This document shows, in pieces, positions 1-9,068 of a stretch of DNA of 64,000 nt. Each line of letters starts with the position of its first letter. Positions within the stretch are counted from its first letter, which is position 1. The DNA is from Serratia rubidaea. GTDB taxonomy: Bacteria; Pseudomonadota; Gammaproteobacteria; Enterobacterales; Enterobacteriaceae. The position numbers were made by a program, and so were the translations under genes. The notes under the pieces are model-generated. The model was given only the letters and a program-made list of their open reading frames with translations. It searched no databases and was not told the DNA's origin. The stretch lies in the NCBI GenBank assembly GCA_901472405.1, contig LR590463.1:4774001-4838000 (forward strand), written 5' to 3'.

Positions 1-86
1 AAAATTATAACTACATAGCCTATTCGTTTAGTGAATAATTCTAGGTTTAACGCCGGCAATACGCTAAAAATGGATTATCCTGCTGG

Positions 87-706
87 TTATTTTTTGCTGT
101 TGCGCACATCTTCTTCGGCCTGACGAATAATCGCTTTCGCCATCCACTGCGTCACGTCCTGAATACCGCTCAGATCCAGTCCCCAAATATCTTTCAATAC
201 CAAGAACACTTCTGAACCGTAAATCAGCGAGAAAGCGTGGATCACGCGCTGCAGCGCCTCCGGCGGCAATTTATCCTGCAACGGCTCGACCGCCAGTTTC
301 AGCAGCCGTTTGCGGTTACCGCGCACGAATTTTTCTCCCGGCGTGGCATTGGCCCACTGCTGCAGAGAGAGTTGCAACGCCGCACGCAGCGCGCCTTCAT
401 GCTGCTCCATCTGCGGGTAAGCAAAGGCCAGCAGCTGCTGAATGCGCAGCAGCGCATCATCATCATGCGGTTCCCACTGCAAAATCGGCCCCAGACTTTC
501 CGCCACCACGGCGGTAATCAGCGCGCTTTGCGTCGGGAAATAGCGATAGGCGGTAGCGCGGGATACCTGAGCATGGGCGGCCAGTTCGGTGATCGACGGA
601 AACGCGCCGTCATCGTACAGCTCCATCGCGCTGGCAAGCAGCAATTTGCGCGTTCTGGCGCGCGTAGGGGTTCGTCCCGCGGAGCGGGAAAAGCGGATAG
701 CGACAC
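87..706 (-). pseudogene. TetR/AcrR family transcriptional regulator (frame broken near the N-terminus)
   Basis: A TetR-type repressor with an N-terminal helix-turn-helix (SITELAAHAQVSRATAYRYF) followed by an alpha-helical ligand-binding domain. The main frame runs 87-644 but has no ATG or GTG upstream before a stop. A GTG at 704-706, preceded by GAGG, opens the neighbouring frame (VSLSAFPAPR). Adding one C to the CCC run near 676-678 joins the two into about 206 residues reading ...RTPTRARTRKLLLASAMELYDDG, the usual TetR length and N-terminus. It is divergent from the Tm-1-like gene at 1000, and the inverted repeats at 813-875 are its likely operators. The ligand is unknown. A consensus error is likelier than real inactivation. 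Confidence 0.8.
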
Positions 707-812
707 ATCGACCTCACACAAATCATGCCGGCTCACAGGCGGCATAATGAAAAACCTGACAGGCAGGATCCTGGCCCTTCCAGCGTCGCAAAAGCGAACT
801 ATAAATACAAAA

Positions 813-832
813 AATGAGACCCTCGTCTCATT
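813..832. promoter_or_regulatory. Perfect inverted repeat, putative TetR operator 1
   Basis: AATGAGAC and its exact complement GTCTCATT are separated by 4 bases. The repeat lies in the divergent gap between the TetR gene and the Tm-1-like gene. Assignment to this TetR protein is inferred from position and symmetry. Confidence 0.6.
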
Positions 833-855
833 TATCGTTAAAAAGGACTTGCATT

Positions 856-875
856 AATGATACTACCGTCTCATT
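856..875. promoter_or_regulatory. Second inverted repeat, putative TetR operator 2
   Basis: AATGATAC, 4 bases, GTCTCATT: the same architecture as the repeat at 813-832 with one half-site mismatch. The centres of the two repeats are 43 bp apart, about four helical turns, so two dimers could sit on the same DNA face. Confidence 0.55.
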
Positions 876-999
876 ATGTATACAAATTCATCGGCTGTAT
901 CTAATTGTACCAACACCAGGGTCCCAAACTAATATTATAAGTTATCATTAGAAACAATCAGTTCGGCGCTCATAGCCGACCTTTTTTCAGGAACAGACG

Positions 1000-2217
1000 A
1001 TGAGAAATACCCCAACCTTTGTCTATATTGCTACCACAGCAGATACCAAAGGACAAGAGTTGGCGTATGTGCGTGGTTTGATTGACAGCCTCGGTTTACC
1101 CACCATCACCGTCGATCTTTCCACTCATAACATGCCCGTACGCTACCCGGCCGACATTTCGGCGGCCGACGTAGCCGCTTTTCATCCAGAAGGCGCAGCC
1201 GCCGTCTTTTGTCATAACCGAGGTCAGGCAATCGCCGCCATGGCCATCGCTTTTGAACGCTTTATGCTGTCGCGCAACGATGTCGCCGCCCTGTTGGGCA
1301 TGGGCGGCTCCGGCGGCACCGCCATGATCACCCCGGCAATGCAGCAGCTGCCTATCGGTCTGCCCAAACTGATGGTCTCCAGTATGGCCGCCGGGGACGT
1401 TTCCGGCTATGTCGGCGCCAGCGATATCGCCATGCTGTATTCCGTGACCGATATTGCCGGCCTGAACCGTATTTCACGCAAGGTGCTGGGCAACGCCGCA
1501 CACCAGATCGCCGGCGCGGTGCGCTTCCATACCGATGACGACGTGCTCAGCAAACCGGCCACCGGCTTGACCATGTTTGGCGTAACGACGCCGTGTATCC
1601 AGGCCGTGACCCGCGCCATCGAAGCGCAATGGGACTGCCTGGTGTTTCACGCCACCGGCAGCGGCGGGCAGGCGATGGAAAAGCTGATCGACAGCCGGCT
1701 CTTGAATGCGGTGTTGGATCTGACCACCACCGAGGTGGGCGATTATCTGTTCGACGGCGTGCTGGCCTGTAACGAAGACCGTTTTGGCGCTATTGCCCGC
1801 ACCGGCATTCCCTGCGTGCTGTCCTGCGGCGCCATGGATATGATTAATTTCGGCCATCCTAAAACCATCCCGGCACGCTATGCCAACCGACATTTTTATA
1901 ATCACAACACCCAGGTGACGCTGATGCGCACCACCGCGGAAGAAAATGCCCGTATCGGCCGTTGGATCGGCGAAAAGCTGAATGCCTGCCCGGGAGAGAT
2001 TCGCTTTGTGGTACCGGAGGGCGGTCTCTCCTCGCTGGATGCGCCCGGCCAACCGTTTTGGGATCCGCTGGCGCTACGCGCCTTTGTCGATGCGCTGGAA
2101 CAAACCCTGGTGCAGACCGCACGACGCCGGCTGATTAAAACACCCTATCATATCAACGATGCGCGGTTTGCCGACGCGGTGGTGGCGCAGTTCCATGCCA
2201 TCACCACGGTGAAATAA
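1000..2217 (+). CDS. Tm-1-like ATP-binding domain protein (UPF0261 family)
   Basis: This 405-residue protein belongs to UPF0261, related to the ATP-binding half of the plant Tm-1 resistance protein. Visible family features are the N-terminal FVYIATTADTKGQE segment, a glycine-rich LLGMGGSGGTAMI loop near residue 100, HATGSGGQAMEKL near 215, and a C-terminal PEGGLSSLDAPGQPFWDP segment. The ATG at 1000 is preceded by AGGA. The molecular function in bacteria is not established. The family is often paired with a TIM-barrel PEP-hydrolase-like gene, and no such partner follows here. The divergent TetR gene and twin operators suggest local, inducible control. A bidirectional terminator follows. Confidence 0.85.
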   Translation: MRNTPTFVYIATTADTKGQELAYVRGLIDSLGLPTITVDLSTHNMPVRYPADISAADVAAFHPEGAAAVFCHNRGQAIAAMAIAFERFMLSRNDVAALLGMGGSGGTAMITPAMQQLPIGLPKLMVSSMAAGDVSGYVGASDIAMLYSVTDIAGLNRISRKVLGNAAHQIAGAVRFHTDDDVLSKPATGLTMFGVTTPCIQAVTRAIEAQWDCLVFHATGSGGQAMEKLIDSRLLNAVLDLTTTEVGDYLFDGVLACNEDRFGAIARTGIPCVLSCGAMDMINFGHPKTIPARYANRHFYNHNTQVTLMRTTAEENARIGRWIGEKLNACPGEIRFVVPEGGLSSLDAPGQPFWDPLALRAFVDALEQTLVQTARRRLIKTPYHINDARFADAVVAQFHAITTVK

Positions 2218-2266
2218 TTCCGCCGGGCCGTTTTTCTCGTCATACTGCCGCGTAAAAAATATAAAC

Positions 2267-2296
2267 AAAAAAGGCCAGATCGCTCTGGCCTTTTTA
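2267..2296. terminator. Bidirectional rho-independent terminator
   Basis: GGCCAGA, TCGC loop, TCTGGCC, with an A-run on the left and a T-run on the right. It lies between the convergent Tm-1-like gene and spy and could serve both. Confidence 0.8.
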
Positions 2297-2317
2297 TTTC
2301 GCACATTATTCAGTTAA

Positions 2318-2809
2318 TTACTCGGCAGCCTCGTGCTGCGCTTTCATTTTATTCATGTGCTCCATCATTTTCTGTTCGCGTTTCTGATAATTCTCATTGT
2401 ATTGTTTTTTCTGCTCTGGCGTTAGCAGGTTATACATTTTATTTTCGGCTTTGGCGCGCGCCAGCATACGTTCGGAATGCGCCTTGCTCATGGCGTCAAT
2501 TTGCGCTTTGGCTTTCGCTTCATCAAAGCTGTCGGAGGCCACCAGCGTATGCAGCGCCTGGCGCTCTTCTTTCATACCCGGGCCGCGTTTCTGGTGCGCT
2601 TCTTTCATAATGTCGCGCATTTGCTGGCGCTGCTGCTCGGTCAGGTTCAGCCCCGCGAACGGGCCGCCTTTCCCCGGCCCTTTATGGTGCATCATTTTCA
2701 TCGGCGCGTTGTCCGCCGCGGCGGTGGTGGCGGTATCAGCCGCAAACGCCATAGAGGCGGAACCCAGCGCCAGGGTAGAGGCAACAAATAAAGCAGTCAG
2801 TTTACGCAT
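2318..2809 (-). CDS. spy: Spy-family periplasmic chaperone
   Basis: An ATP-independent periplasmic chaperone of the Spy/CpxP family, 163 residues. It has a Sec signal peptide (MRKLTALFVASTLALG...AFA) and then a highly helical, charged mature region with the two family LTxxQ motifs (LTEQQRQQMRD and LTPEQKKQYNENY). The frame is open further upstream, but the ATG at 2809 is chosen because AGGA lies about 8 bases before it and the signal peptide begins there. Spy homologues are induced by envelope stress through Cpx and Bae. The upstream DNA holds only a weak CpxR-like sequence. It is monocistronic and convergent with the Tm-1-like gene. Confidence 0.88.
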   Translation of the reverse strand: MRKLTALFVASTLALGSASMAFAADTATTAAADNAPMKMMHHKGPGKGGPFAGLNLTEQQRQQMRDIMKEAHQKRGPGMKEERQALHTLVASDSFDEAKAKAQIDAMSKAHSERMLARAKAENKMYNLLTPEQKKQYNENYQKREQKMMEHMNKMKAQHEAAE

Positions 2810-3213
2810 AATCATTTCCTTAAAAATCTTCTTTATCAGGAGCGCTGTACTTAACAGGCTCATCGTGTCGTCGGAGATAATAATAGGCGCAAGAATATAG
2901 ATTAATGCGAAGGAGTGTAAACTTTTTAAAACCAAAAAAGGATTTATTCATCAATTATGAGCAAATTATGGAGATAGCGTCTGCCCTTTGGCAAGATTTA
3001 ACCCATAACGAAAAAAAACGGAATAAATAAGGTAACACGCGCCGATTAATTACGCAGTCTATTTTACGTTAGCGGCCGGATTGCCCTTCCCTTTTGCCGC
3101 CGGCGCGCATAAGGCCGGGAAATGCGTCAATTCCCGGCGTCGGGGTCAAATCCATGGCCGCTTTGGCTATAATGGTGAAGGTTATAGGTTTTTATATAAG
3201 GAAAGCGTGAGTA

Positions 3214-4224
3214 ATGCCTACAGGATCTGAGAACACCCCCCAGCAGCGCCAAACGGACGAGTCAGCCAAACCGCTGATCGACATCAAGACCGGGAACCAC
3301 AAGATTGACCGGGGCATCTCCGGCTTTTCCCGTCTGGTTGAGCATATCAAGGCCAGGCCGGGCATTGCCCACCTGCTGCGCGCGGCCGAACGCTTTAACG
3401 ACCGGCTGGGCAGCCAGTTCGGCGCCGCCATTACCTACTTCTCTTTCCTGTCGCTGATCCCGATTCTGATGGTGTCATTCGCCGCAGTCGGTTTTGTGCT
3501 GGCCTCCAATCAGGACCTGCTGACCGAGCTTATCGACAAGATCGTCAGCAGCATCAGCGACCCGACGCTGGCCAACACGCTGAAAAACACCGTTAATACC
3601 GCCATCCAACAGCGCACCACCGTCGGCCTGACCGGTTTGGCGCTGGCGCTCTATTCCGGCATCAGCTGGATGGGCAACCTGCGTGAAGCGATACGCGCCC
3701 AGTCGCGCGACGTCTGGGAGCGTAACCCGCAGGATCAGGAAAAAATCTATTTTAAATACACCCGCGACTTTATCTCGCTGACCGGCCTGGTGGTGGCGCT
3801 GATCGTCACGCTGTCGCTGACCTCTATCGCCGGCTCGGCGCAGGCGGCCATCGTCCGCGCGCTGGGGCTGGACGGCATCGAATGGCTGCGTCCGGCGATG
3901 ACGCTGATTGCGCTGTCCATCTCCATCTTCGCCAACTATCTGCTGTTTCTGTGGATTTTCTGGATGCTGCCGCGTCACAAACCCAATAAGAAGGCGCTGT
4001 TCCGCGGCACGCTGATGGCCGCCATCGGCTTTGAAGTGATCAAGTTCGTGATGACCATGACGCTGCCGCAGGTGGCGAAATCCCCGTCCGGCGCGGCGTT
4101 TGGCTCGGTTATCGGGCTGATGGCCTTCTTCTACTTTTTTGCTCGTCTGACGCTGTTTTGCGCCGCCTGGATCGCCACCGCGCAGTATAAGGACGATAAA
4201 TCTCCGCCGGCCAAACCAGAATGA
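3214..4224 (+). CDS. yhjD: Inner membrane protein YhjD (BrkB/YihY family)
   Basis: An integral membrane protein of the BrkB/YihY (UPF0761) family, 336 residues, the same length as E. coli YhjD. It has a hydrophilic N-terminus of about 75 residues followed by about six membrane segments, including TYFSFLSLIPILMVSFAAVG, TGLVVALIVTLSLTSIAG and IGLMAFFYFFARLTLFCAAW. The ATG at 3214 follows AAGGAAAG. The biochemical role is unsettled; in E. coli a yhjD mutation is known as a suppressor in strains lacking Kdo. It precedes yhjE as in E. coli, but a terminator and a 340 bp gap separate them, so the two are probably transcribed independently. Confidence 0.92.
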   Translation: MPTGSENTPQQRQTDESAKPLIDIKTGNHKIDRGISGFSRLVEHIKARPGIAHLLRAAERFNDRLGSQFGAAITYFSFLSLIPILMVSFAAVGFVLASNQDLLTELIDKIVSSISDPTLANTLKNTVNTAIQQRTTVGLTGLALALYSGISWMGNLREAIRAQSRDVWERNPQDQEKIYFKYTRDFISLTGLVVALIVTLSLTSIAGSAQAAIVRALGLDGIEWLRPAMTLIALSISIFANYLLFLWIFWMLPRHKPNKKALFRGTLMAAIGFEVIKFVMTMTLPQVAKSPSGAAFGSVIGLMAFFYFFARLTLFCAAWIATAQYKDDKSPPAKPE

Positions 4225-4248
4225 CCGCCGGCTAACTACGTGAATATA

Positions 4249-4277
4249 CCGGTCATCGCCTGATGACCGGTTTTTTA
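4249..4277 (+). terminator. Rho-independent terminator of yhjD
   Basis: CCGGTCATC, short loop, GATGACCGG, then six T, 25 bases after the yhjD stop. Confidence 0.85.
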
Positions 4278-4563
4278 TGCCAATAACAGGCCTGAAAATC
4301 AGAAGATAACGCTAACCACACGCCTGCCGCTCCGCCAAAAGCAGCACAACGCACTACCCATCTACTTTTCTTTCCCTCTTTTCCAGCCTTTCCCACTGCC
4401 TTGAGGTATTTTTGTGACGTTAAACTCCACAGATAAACGCAAAGGTAAAACTTTAATCTTATTAAGCGTTTATTTCCCGCATTGTACAAAGTTACGCCAT
4501 TGAAAAGGGGTTTTGCTGTGGCATAAGATGACCTTTTACATAATGAAAATATAAGAAACAACT

Positions 4564-5886
4564 ATGCAAGCCTCCATCACAACATCCGCCGACGCCAACG
4601 ATGCGTCCGCACCAATCAATTCCCGGGGAAAAGTGCTGGTCGCTTCGTTGATCGGCACCGCTATCGAATTCTTCGACTTCTACATCTACGCCACCGCGGC
4701 GGTTCTGGTGTTCCCGCATATCTTTTTCCCGCAGGGCGACCCGACCACCGCCACCCTGCAGTCGCTGGCGACCTTTGCCGTCGCCTTCGTCGCCCGTCCG
4801 ATCGGCTCCGCGCTGTTCGGCCACTTTGGCGATCGCGTCGGCCGCAAGGCCACGCTGGTCGCCTCGCTGCTGACCATGGGTATTTCCACCGTGCTGATCG
4901 GGCTGCTGCCAAGCTATGAAACCATCGGCGTCTTCGCCCCGCTGCTGCTGGCGCTGGCGCGCTTTGGCCAGGGCCTGGGGCTCGGCGGCGAATGGGGCGG
5001 CGCGGCGCTGCTGGCAACCGAAAACGCCCCGCCGCGTAAACGCGCGCTGTATGGCTCATTCCCGCAGCTGGGCGCGCCGATCGGCTTCTTCTTCGCCAAC
5101 GGCACCTTCCTGCTGCTCTCCTGGCTGCTGACCGACCAGCAGTTTATGGCGTGGGGCTGGCGTCTGCCGTTTATCCTTTCCGCGGTGCTGGTGCTGATCG
5201 GCCTGTACGTGCGCGTCTCTCTGCATGAAACGCCGGTGTTCGCCAAAGCGGTGAAGGCGGGCAAGCAGGTGAAGATCCCGCTCGGCACCCTGCTCAGCAA
5301 GCATCTGAAGGTCACCATCCTCGGCACCTTTATCATGCTGGCGACCTACACGCTGTTCTACCTGATGACCGTCTACTCCATGACCTACGGCACCGCCGCA
5401 CAGCCATTGGGGCTCGGCTATTCGCGGGAAAGCTTCCTGTGGATGCTGATGCTGGCGGTTATCGGCTTTGGCGTCATGGTGCCTATCGCCGGTCTGCTGG
5501 CGGATGCCTACGGCCGTCGTAAAACCATGGTGGTGATCACGCTGCTGATGATCGGCTTCGCCTTCCTGTTCCCGACCATGCTCGGCTCCGGCAACCAGGC
5601 GCTGGTGATGGCCTTCCTGCTGTGCGGCCTGAGCATCATGGGGCTGACCTTCGGCCCGATGGGCGCGCTGCTGCCGGAGCTGTTCCCGACCGAAGTACGC
5701 TATACCGGCGCCTCTTTCTCCTATAACGTCGCCTCGATTCTTGGCGCGTCGGTCGCGCCCTATATCGCCACCTGGCTGAACGCCAACTATGGCCTGTTCT
5801 ACGTCGGGATGTACCTGGCGGCGATGGCGACGCTGACGCTGATCGCCCTGCTGCTGATGAAAGAAACCCGCCACCAGTCGCTGTAA
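4564..5886 (+). CDS. yhjE: MFS metabolite:H+ symporter YhjE
   Basis: A 12-TM major facilitator superfamily transporter, 440 residues, orthologous to E. coli YhjE (metabolite:H+ symporter, ProP/ShiA-like branch). MFS signatures are visible: GDRVGRK in the loop between TM2 and TM3, GLGLGGEWGGAALLATE in TM4-5, and the second-half repeat LADAYGRRKT. The substrate is unknown. The start at 4564 gives the family N-terminus, although only a weak AAGAAA precedes it. The 340 bp upstream region is otherwise AT-rich and non-coding and must hold the promoter. Confidence 0.92.
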   Translation: MQASITTSADANDASAPINSRGKVLVASLIGTAIEFFDFYIYATAAVLVFPHIFFPQGDPTTATLQSLATFAVAFVARPIGSALFGHFGDRVGRKATLVASLLTMGISTVLIGLLPSYETIGVFAPLLLALARFGQGLGLGGEWGGAALLATENAPPRKRALYGSFPQLGAPIGFFFANGTFLLLSWLLTDQQFMAWGWRLPFILSAVLVLIGLYVRVSLHETPVFAKAVKAGKQVKIPLGTLLSKHLKVTILGTFIMLATYTLFYLMTVYSMTYGTAAQPLGLGYSRESFLWMLMLAVIGFGVMVPIAGLLADAYGRRKTMVVITLLMIGFAFLFPTMLGSGNQALVMAFLLCGLSIMGLTFGPMGALLPELFPTEVRYTGASFSYNVASILGASVAPYIATWLNANYGLFYVGMYLAAMATLTLIALLLMKETRHQSL

Positions 5887-5894
5887 CCCCCTCT

Positions 5895-5917
5895 GCGGCC
5901 CGCTCCATGCGGGCCGC
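5895..5917 (+). terminator. Stem-loop after yhjE
   Basis: GCGGCCCG, 7-base loop, CGGGCCGC, nine bases after the stop codon. There is no strong T-tract, so it may be a weak terminator or an mRNA 3'-end stabiliser. Confidence 0.5.
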
Positions 5918-5994
5918 ACGCCGCGCTGTTTTCTGTCATCAAAAGCATTTATCCTGCCTGCTTGACCTGCCCCGATAACGCGATCCGGATACCG

Positions 5995-6759
5995 ATGATG
6001 ACACTGCGCCGCCGGCTGTTACTGCTGTTCCTTGTACTGGCATTAGCCCTCCTTGCACTCTATCTCTGGCTGAAACCCGCGCATCCTGACGCGCTGTGGC
6101 ACATCGTCAGCCAGCAGTGCCTGCCGAATCAGCAGCAGCATCACGACCCCGCCCCCTGCGCGCAGGTTGACCTGCAGCACGGCGCCGTGGTGTTTAAAGA
6201 CCGCAACGGCCCGCTGCAGTACCTGCTGATGCCGACGGCAAAAATTACCGGCATTGAGAGCCCTGAACTGCTGACGCCGGCGGCGCCCAACTACTTTCTG
6301 CTGGCCTGGCAGGCGCGCCGCTTTATGGCGGAGAAATACGGAAAACCTATTGATGACGCGGCAGTCTCCCTGGCCATCAACTCCGCCTACGGCCGCACGC
6401 AAAACCAGCTGCATATTCATATTTCCTGCCTGGCGCCGGCGGTGCAAAAGCGCCTGACGCAGGCGGAGCAAACCTTCACCCCGCGCTGGCAACCGCTGCC
6501 CGGCGGGCTGTTGCAGCACGACTATCTGGTACGACGGGTGACGCCGGGCGAACTGGCGCAGCAGGGTGCGTTTCGCCTGCTGGCCGGCGGCGTCGCCGGA
6601 GCCGGCCAACAGATGGGACATTACGGCCTGGCGATGACCGCCCTGTCAAACGGCGATTTCCTACTGCTGGCCACCGAACGCAATCTGCTGCGCCTCAATC
6701 TGGCCTCGGCGGAAGAGCTGCAGGACCACGACTGCACGCTGTTGCAGCCGCGTCCCTGA
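5995..6759 (+). CDS. cdh: CDP-diacylglycerol diphosphatase
   Basis: Hydrolyses CDP-diacylglycerol to phosphatidate and CMP. It is anchored in the inner membrane by one N-terminal segment (LLLLFLVLALALLALYLWL), with the catalytic part outside. The family HIT-like motif HIHISCL is present around residue 135, along with HDYLVRRV further on. Length from the ATG at 5995 is 254 residues against about 251 in E. coli; a second ATG lies at 5998. The frame continues upstream to a TTG at 5962, which would add an unlikely hydrophilic extension. It is convergent with yhjG, with only 7 bases between the stops. Confidence 0.88.
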   Translation: MMTLRRRLLLLFLVLALALLALYLWLKPAHPDALWHIVSQQCLPNQQQHHDPAPCAQVDLQHGAVVFKDRNGPLQYLLMPTAKITGIESPELLTPAAPNYFLLAWQARRFMAEKYGKPIDDAAVSLAINSAYGRTQNQLHIHISCLAPAVQKRLTQAEQTFTPRWQPLPGGLLQHDYLVRRVTPGELAQQGAFRLLAGGVAGAGQQMGHYGLAMTALSNGDFLLLATERNLLRLNLASAEELQDHDCTLLQPRP

Positions 6760-6766
6760 GAAGCGG

Positions 6767-8809
6767 TTACTTTTTCTGTTTCATCTGCTGGAGCACCTGT
6801 CCGCACTGGTTGCTATCGGCGCCGTCGCTGGGCGATACCAGCGCCAGCAGCGCGGCGGCCGGCGCCACCACCACTCCCAGCGCCACGGCGGCCGCACCGC
6901 GCGCAATCAGCGGCCCGGCCTTCACGCCGGCGTCCGGATGCTTGAAGGTGCCTTTCACATACAGCGGCGAACGCAGCGTCAGCACGCGCATTCCCTTACT
7001 CTCCGGATCGATGGACAGATCCAGCCGCTCGCTGGCGAAGTTGGCGTTGCCGGTGATGTTGATGATGGCGTTCTCGGTATCGAACACAAACAGTCGCGGC
7101 GTGGCTACGCCGTTGCGCACGCCGACGTCCGCCGCCGCGCAGTTGATGCCCACTTCATCATCGCCAAAGATCTGCGCCACCAGATAGTTACCGACGTTCA
7201 GGCCCAGAATCTCCATCAGGCTGCGGCTGATCATGCCGTCATTCACCAGCAGGCGCAGATCGCCGCTGCTGCTGCCCAACAGCGCCGCCACCGAGTTGCC
7301 GCTGCCGGTTAACGTCGCATCACCGTTCAGCTCTCCCAGGCTGCGCTTCATCGATTCCACATTCGGCAGCAGCTTCTTCAGCTGGAAGTTGCGGGCGTGC
7401 ATATCCACCCGTCCGCGCATCGGCTGCTTGCTGCCGTCCAGCCGTACGGTTGAGTTCAGGTTACCGCCCGCGACGCCAAAGCGCAGCGGATCCAGCAGGA
7501 TCGCGCCGTTATCCAGCCGCAGGTGGGTGTACAGATCGCGGAGCGGCAGGGCATCGCCATGTTCAATGCGTTTGGCGGTAAATTTGACGTCGGCATCCAT
7601 CACGCCCCAGCTTTGGGTGGCGAACGTCTCGACCGGTAACGCCTTATCCGCCGGCTGCCGCGTTTTCTCGCCGCGGCCGGCCTTGGCCGTATTGCTGTCG
7701 GCGCCGATCAGCGGCGCCAGGTCGGCGAAGCGCAGCTGTTTGGAAAGGACACTACCGCTCAGGCTCGGCCGCGGCCGGCTGGCGACATAGCGCAGGTCGC
7801 CGTGAATATCGCTGTCGCCGATTTTGCCGCTGAAGTTTTGGTAGCGATACACCGCACCGCCTTTTTCGTGCAGCCGGGCCGTCAGGTGTCCGTCGGTGGC
7901 ATACGGCGGCGTATTGGGCAACAGCACGCCGGTCAGGCCATACAGATTGCCCAGGCTGTCGCCGGAAAACTTCAGCTGTAAATCCAGCCCGCCGAGATTT
8001 AACGGGTCGATCAGGGTGCCCGCCACCGCCACGCGGGTCGCGCCGGAGCGAATATCAGCCTGCAGCGGGAACGGCAGGCCGGCATTCTGCAGCGACAGCA
8101 TGCCGCCGATTTTACCGCTGCCGCTCAGCGGCTCGCCGTTATACTTACCTTTTACCTGCCAGCCAAACACATAATCCGGCGTAATCACCTGGCCCTTATC
8201 TTTCTTGCCGGTGACCTGGTTGAACGGCAGCGGCTTGCCCAGCGGGTCGATCACCGCATGAAAATCCGCCTTCAGCGTGGCGTCCTTAAACGCTATCTGC
8301 CCGCGGTCGAACACGATATCGTGAATATTCACCGACCAGTCGGACGCCGCGCTCTGCTCATCCTGCCCGGCACCGGCGAGGTTGAACGTCCAGTTATTTT
8401 CACCGTTGGCCAGACGCCGTAACTGCGCGTCGGGCCGCTGCAGCCAGATGCGCGGGATCAGCACTTCTTTTCTCAGCAGCGCCAGGGGCGCGATGCTGAG
8501 TTCGGCACGTTGCAGGCTGACCATATGATCGCCGGGAATAGTGTCCGGGTTGCCCAGCACAATATCTTGCGCATGGATATACGGCCACGGCACCCAGGCG
8601 CGCCAGCCGCCCTCCTCCTGCTTACGCTGCCACACCACGCCGAGATCGCCACGGATGGCGAACGGTCGCTGCAGTTCGGCAGAGACTTTGTCATTAATCG
8701 TCGGCTTGAGGCGATTCCAGTCGAAGGTGGCGATAAAGACCACCAGCACGACCATGACCAGCAGCACCATGCCGCCGATCCCGCTGATTATTTTTCCCGT
8801 TTTGCTCAT
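6767..8809 (-). CDS. yhjG: AsmA family protein YhjG
   Basis: A large AsmA-family protein, 680 residues (E. coli YhjG 691). The N-terminus carries a single membrane anchor (ISGIGGMVLLVMVVLVVFIA) followed by the typical FDWNRLKPTINDKVSAELQRPFAI segment (residues about 30-53). The rest is beta-rich and periplasmic, ending in the conserved AsmA C-terminal region (LVNDGMISRSLMEILGLNVG, then SIDPESKGMRVLTLRSPLYV). AsmA proteins are bridge-like lipid-transport or envelope-homeostasis factors; a specific role for YhjG is not established. The ATG at 8809 is favoured because GGAAG lies 5 bases upstream. It keeps E. coli-type linkage to kdgK. Confidence 0.9.
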   Translation of the reverse strand: MSKTGKIISGIGGMVLLVMVVLVVFIATFDWNRLKPTINDKVSAELQRPFAIRGDLGVVWQRKQEEGGWRAWVPWPYIHAQDIVLGNPDTIPGDHMVSLQRAELSIAPLALLRKEVLIPRIWLQRPDAQLRRLANGENNWTFNLAGAGQDEQSAASDWSVNIHDIVFDRGQIAFKDATLKADFHAVIDPLGKPLPFNQVTGKKDKGQVITPDYVFGWQVKGKYNGEPLSGSGKIGGMLSLQNAGLPFPLQADIRSGATRVAVAGTLIDPLNLGGLDLQLKFSGDSLGNLYGLTGVLLPNTPPYATDGHLTARLHEKGGAVYRYQNFSGKIGDSDIHGDLRYVASRPRPSLSGSVLSKQLRFADLAPLIGADSNTAKAGRGEKTRQPADKALPVETFATQSWGVMDADVKFTAKRIEHGDALPLRDLYTHLRLDNGAILLDPLRFGVAGGNLNSTVRLDGSKQPMRGRVDMHARNFQLKKLLPNVESMKRSLGELNGDATLTGSGNSVAALLGSSSGDLRLLVNDGMISRSLMEILGLNVGNYLVAQIFGDDEVGINCAAADVGVRNGVATPRLFVFDTENAIINITGNANFASERLDLSIDPESKGMRVLTLRSPLYVKGTFKHPDAGVKAGPLIARGAAAVALGVVVAPAAALLALVSPSDGADSNQCGQVLQQMKQKK

Positions 8810-8979
8810 CGTCACTTCCCTACTATCCGTTGCGTACGGCCGGTTTGTGCTAATTGATTAGCGGCCGCTCTCCCTAAGCCTAGTTAAGGATAAGACAGAC
8901 TTCACCCTTTCGGCCTGCGCCGCCCGTCGCGCACGTTAACCGGCGCTAACCGATCGTTTGGCGATCGCCGCAAAAAACA

Positions 8980-9000
8980 AATTAAAACACCATTTCATTT
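8980..9000. promoter_or_regulatory. Putative KdgR operator upstream of kdgK
   Basis: A 21-bp near-palindrome, AATTAAAAC...TTTCATTT, agrees at about 16 of 20 defined positions with the known KdgR box (AATGAAAC-N-GTTTCATT type). It ends 68 bp before the kdgK ATG. KdgR represses pectin and hexuronate catabolism genes, including kdgK, in enterobacteria. Regulation here is inferred. Confidence 0.65.
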
Positions 9001-9068
9001 CTATTGACTCCTCGCCTCCCAACCGTAAGACTGGCGTTAACCCCGCCCACCTTTATTCAGGGATTAGC

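Noticed and set aside
2917..2931. A CpxR-box-like GTAAA-N5-TAAAA upstream of spy.
   Set aside because: The second half matches the consensus at only 3 of 5 bases, too weak to list as a site.
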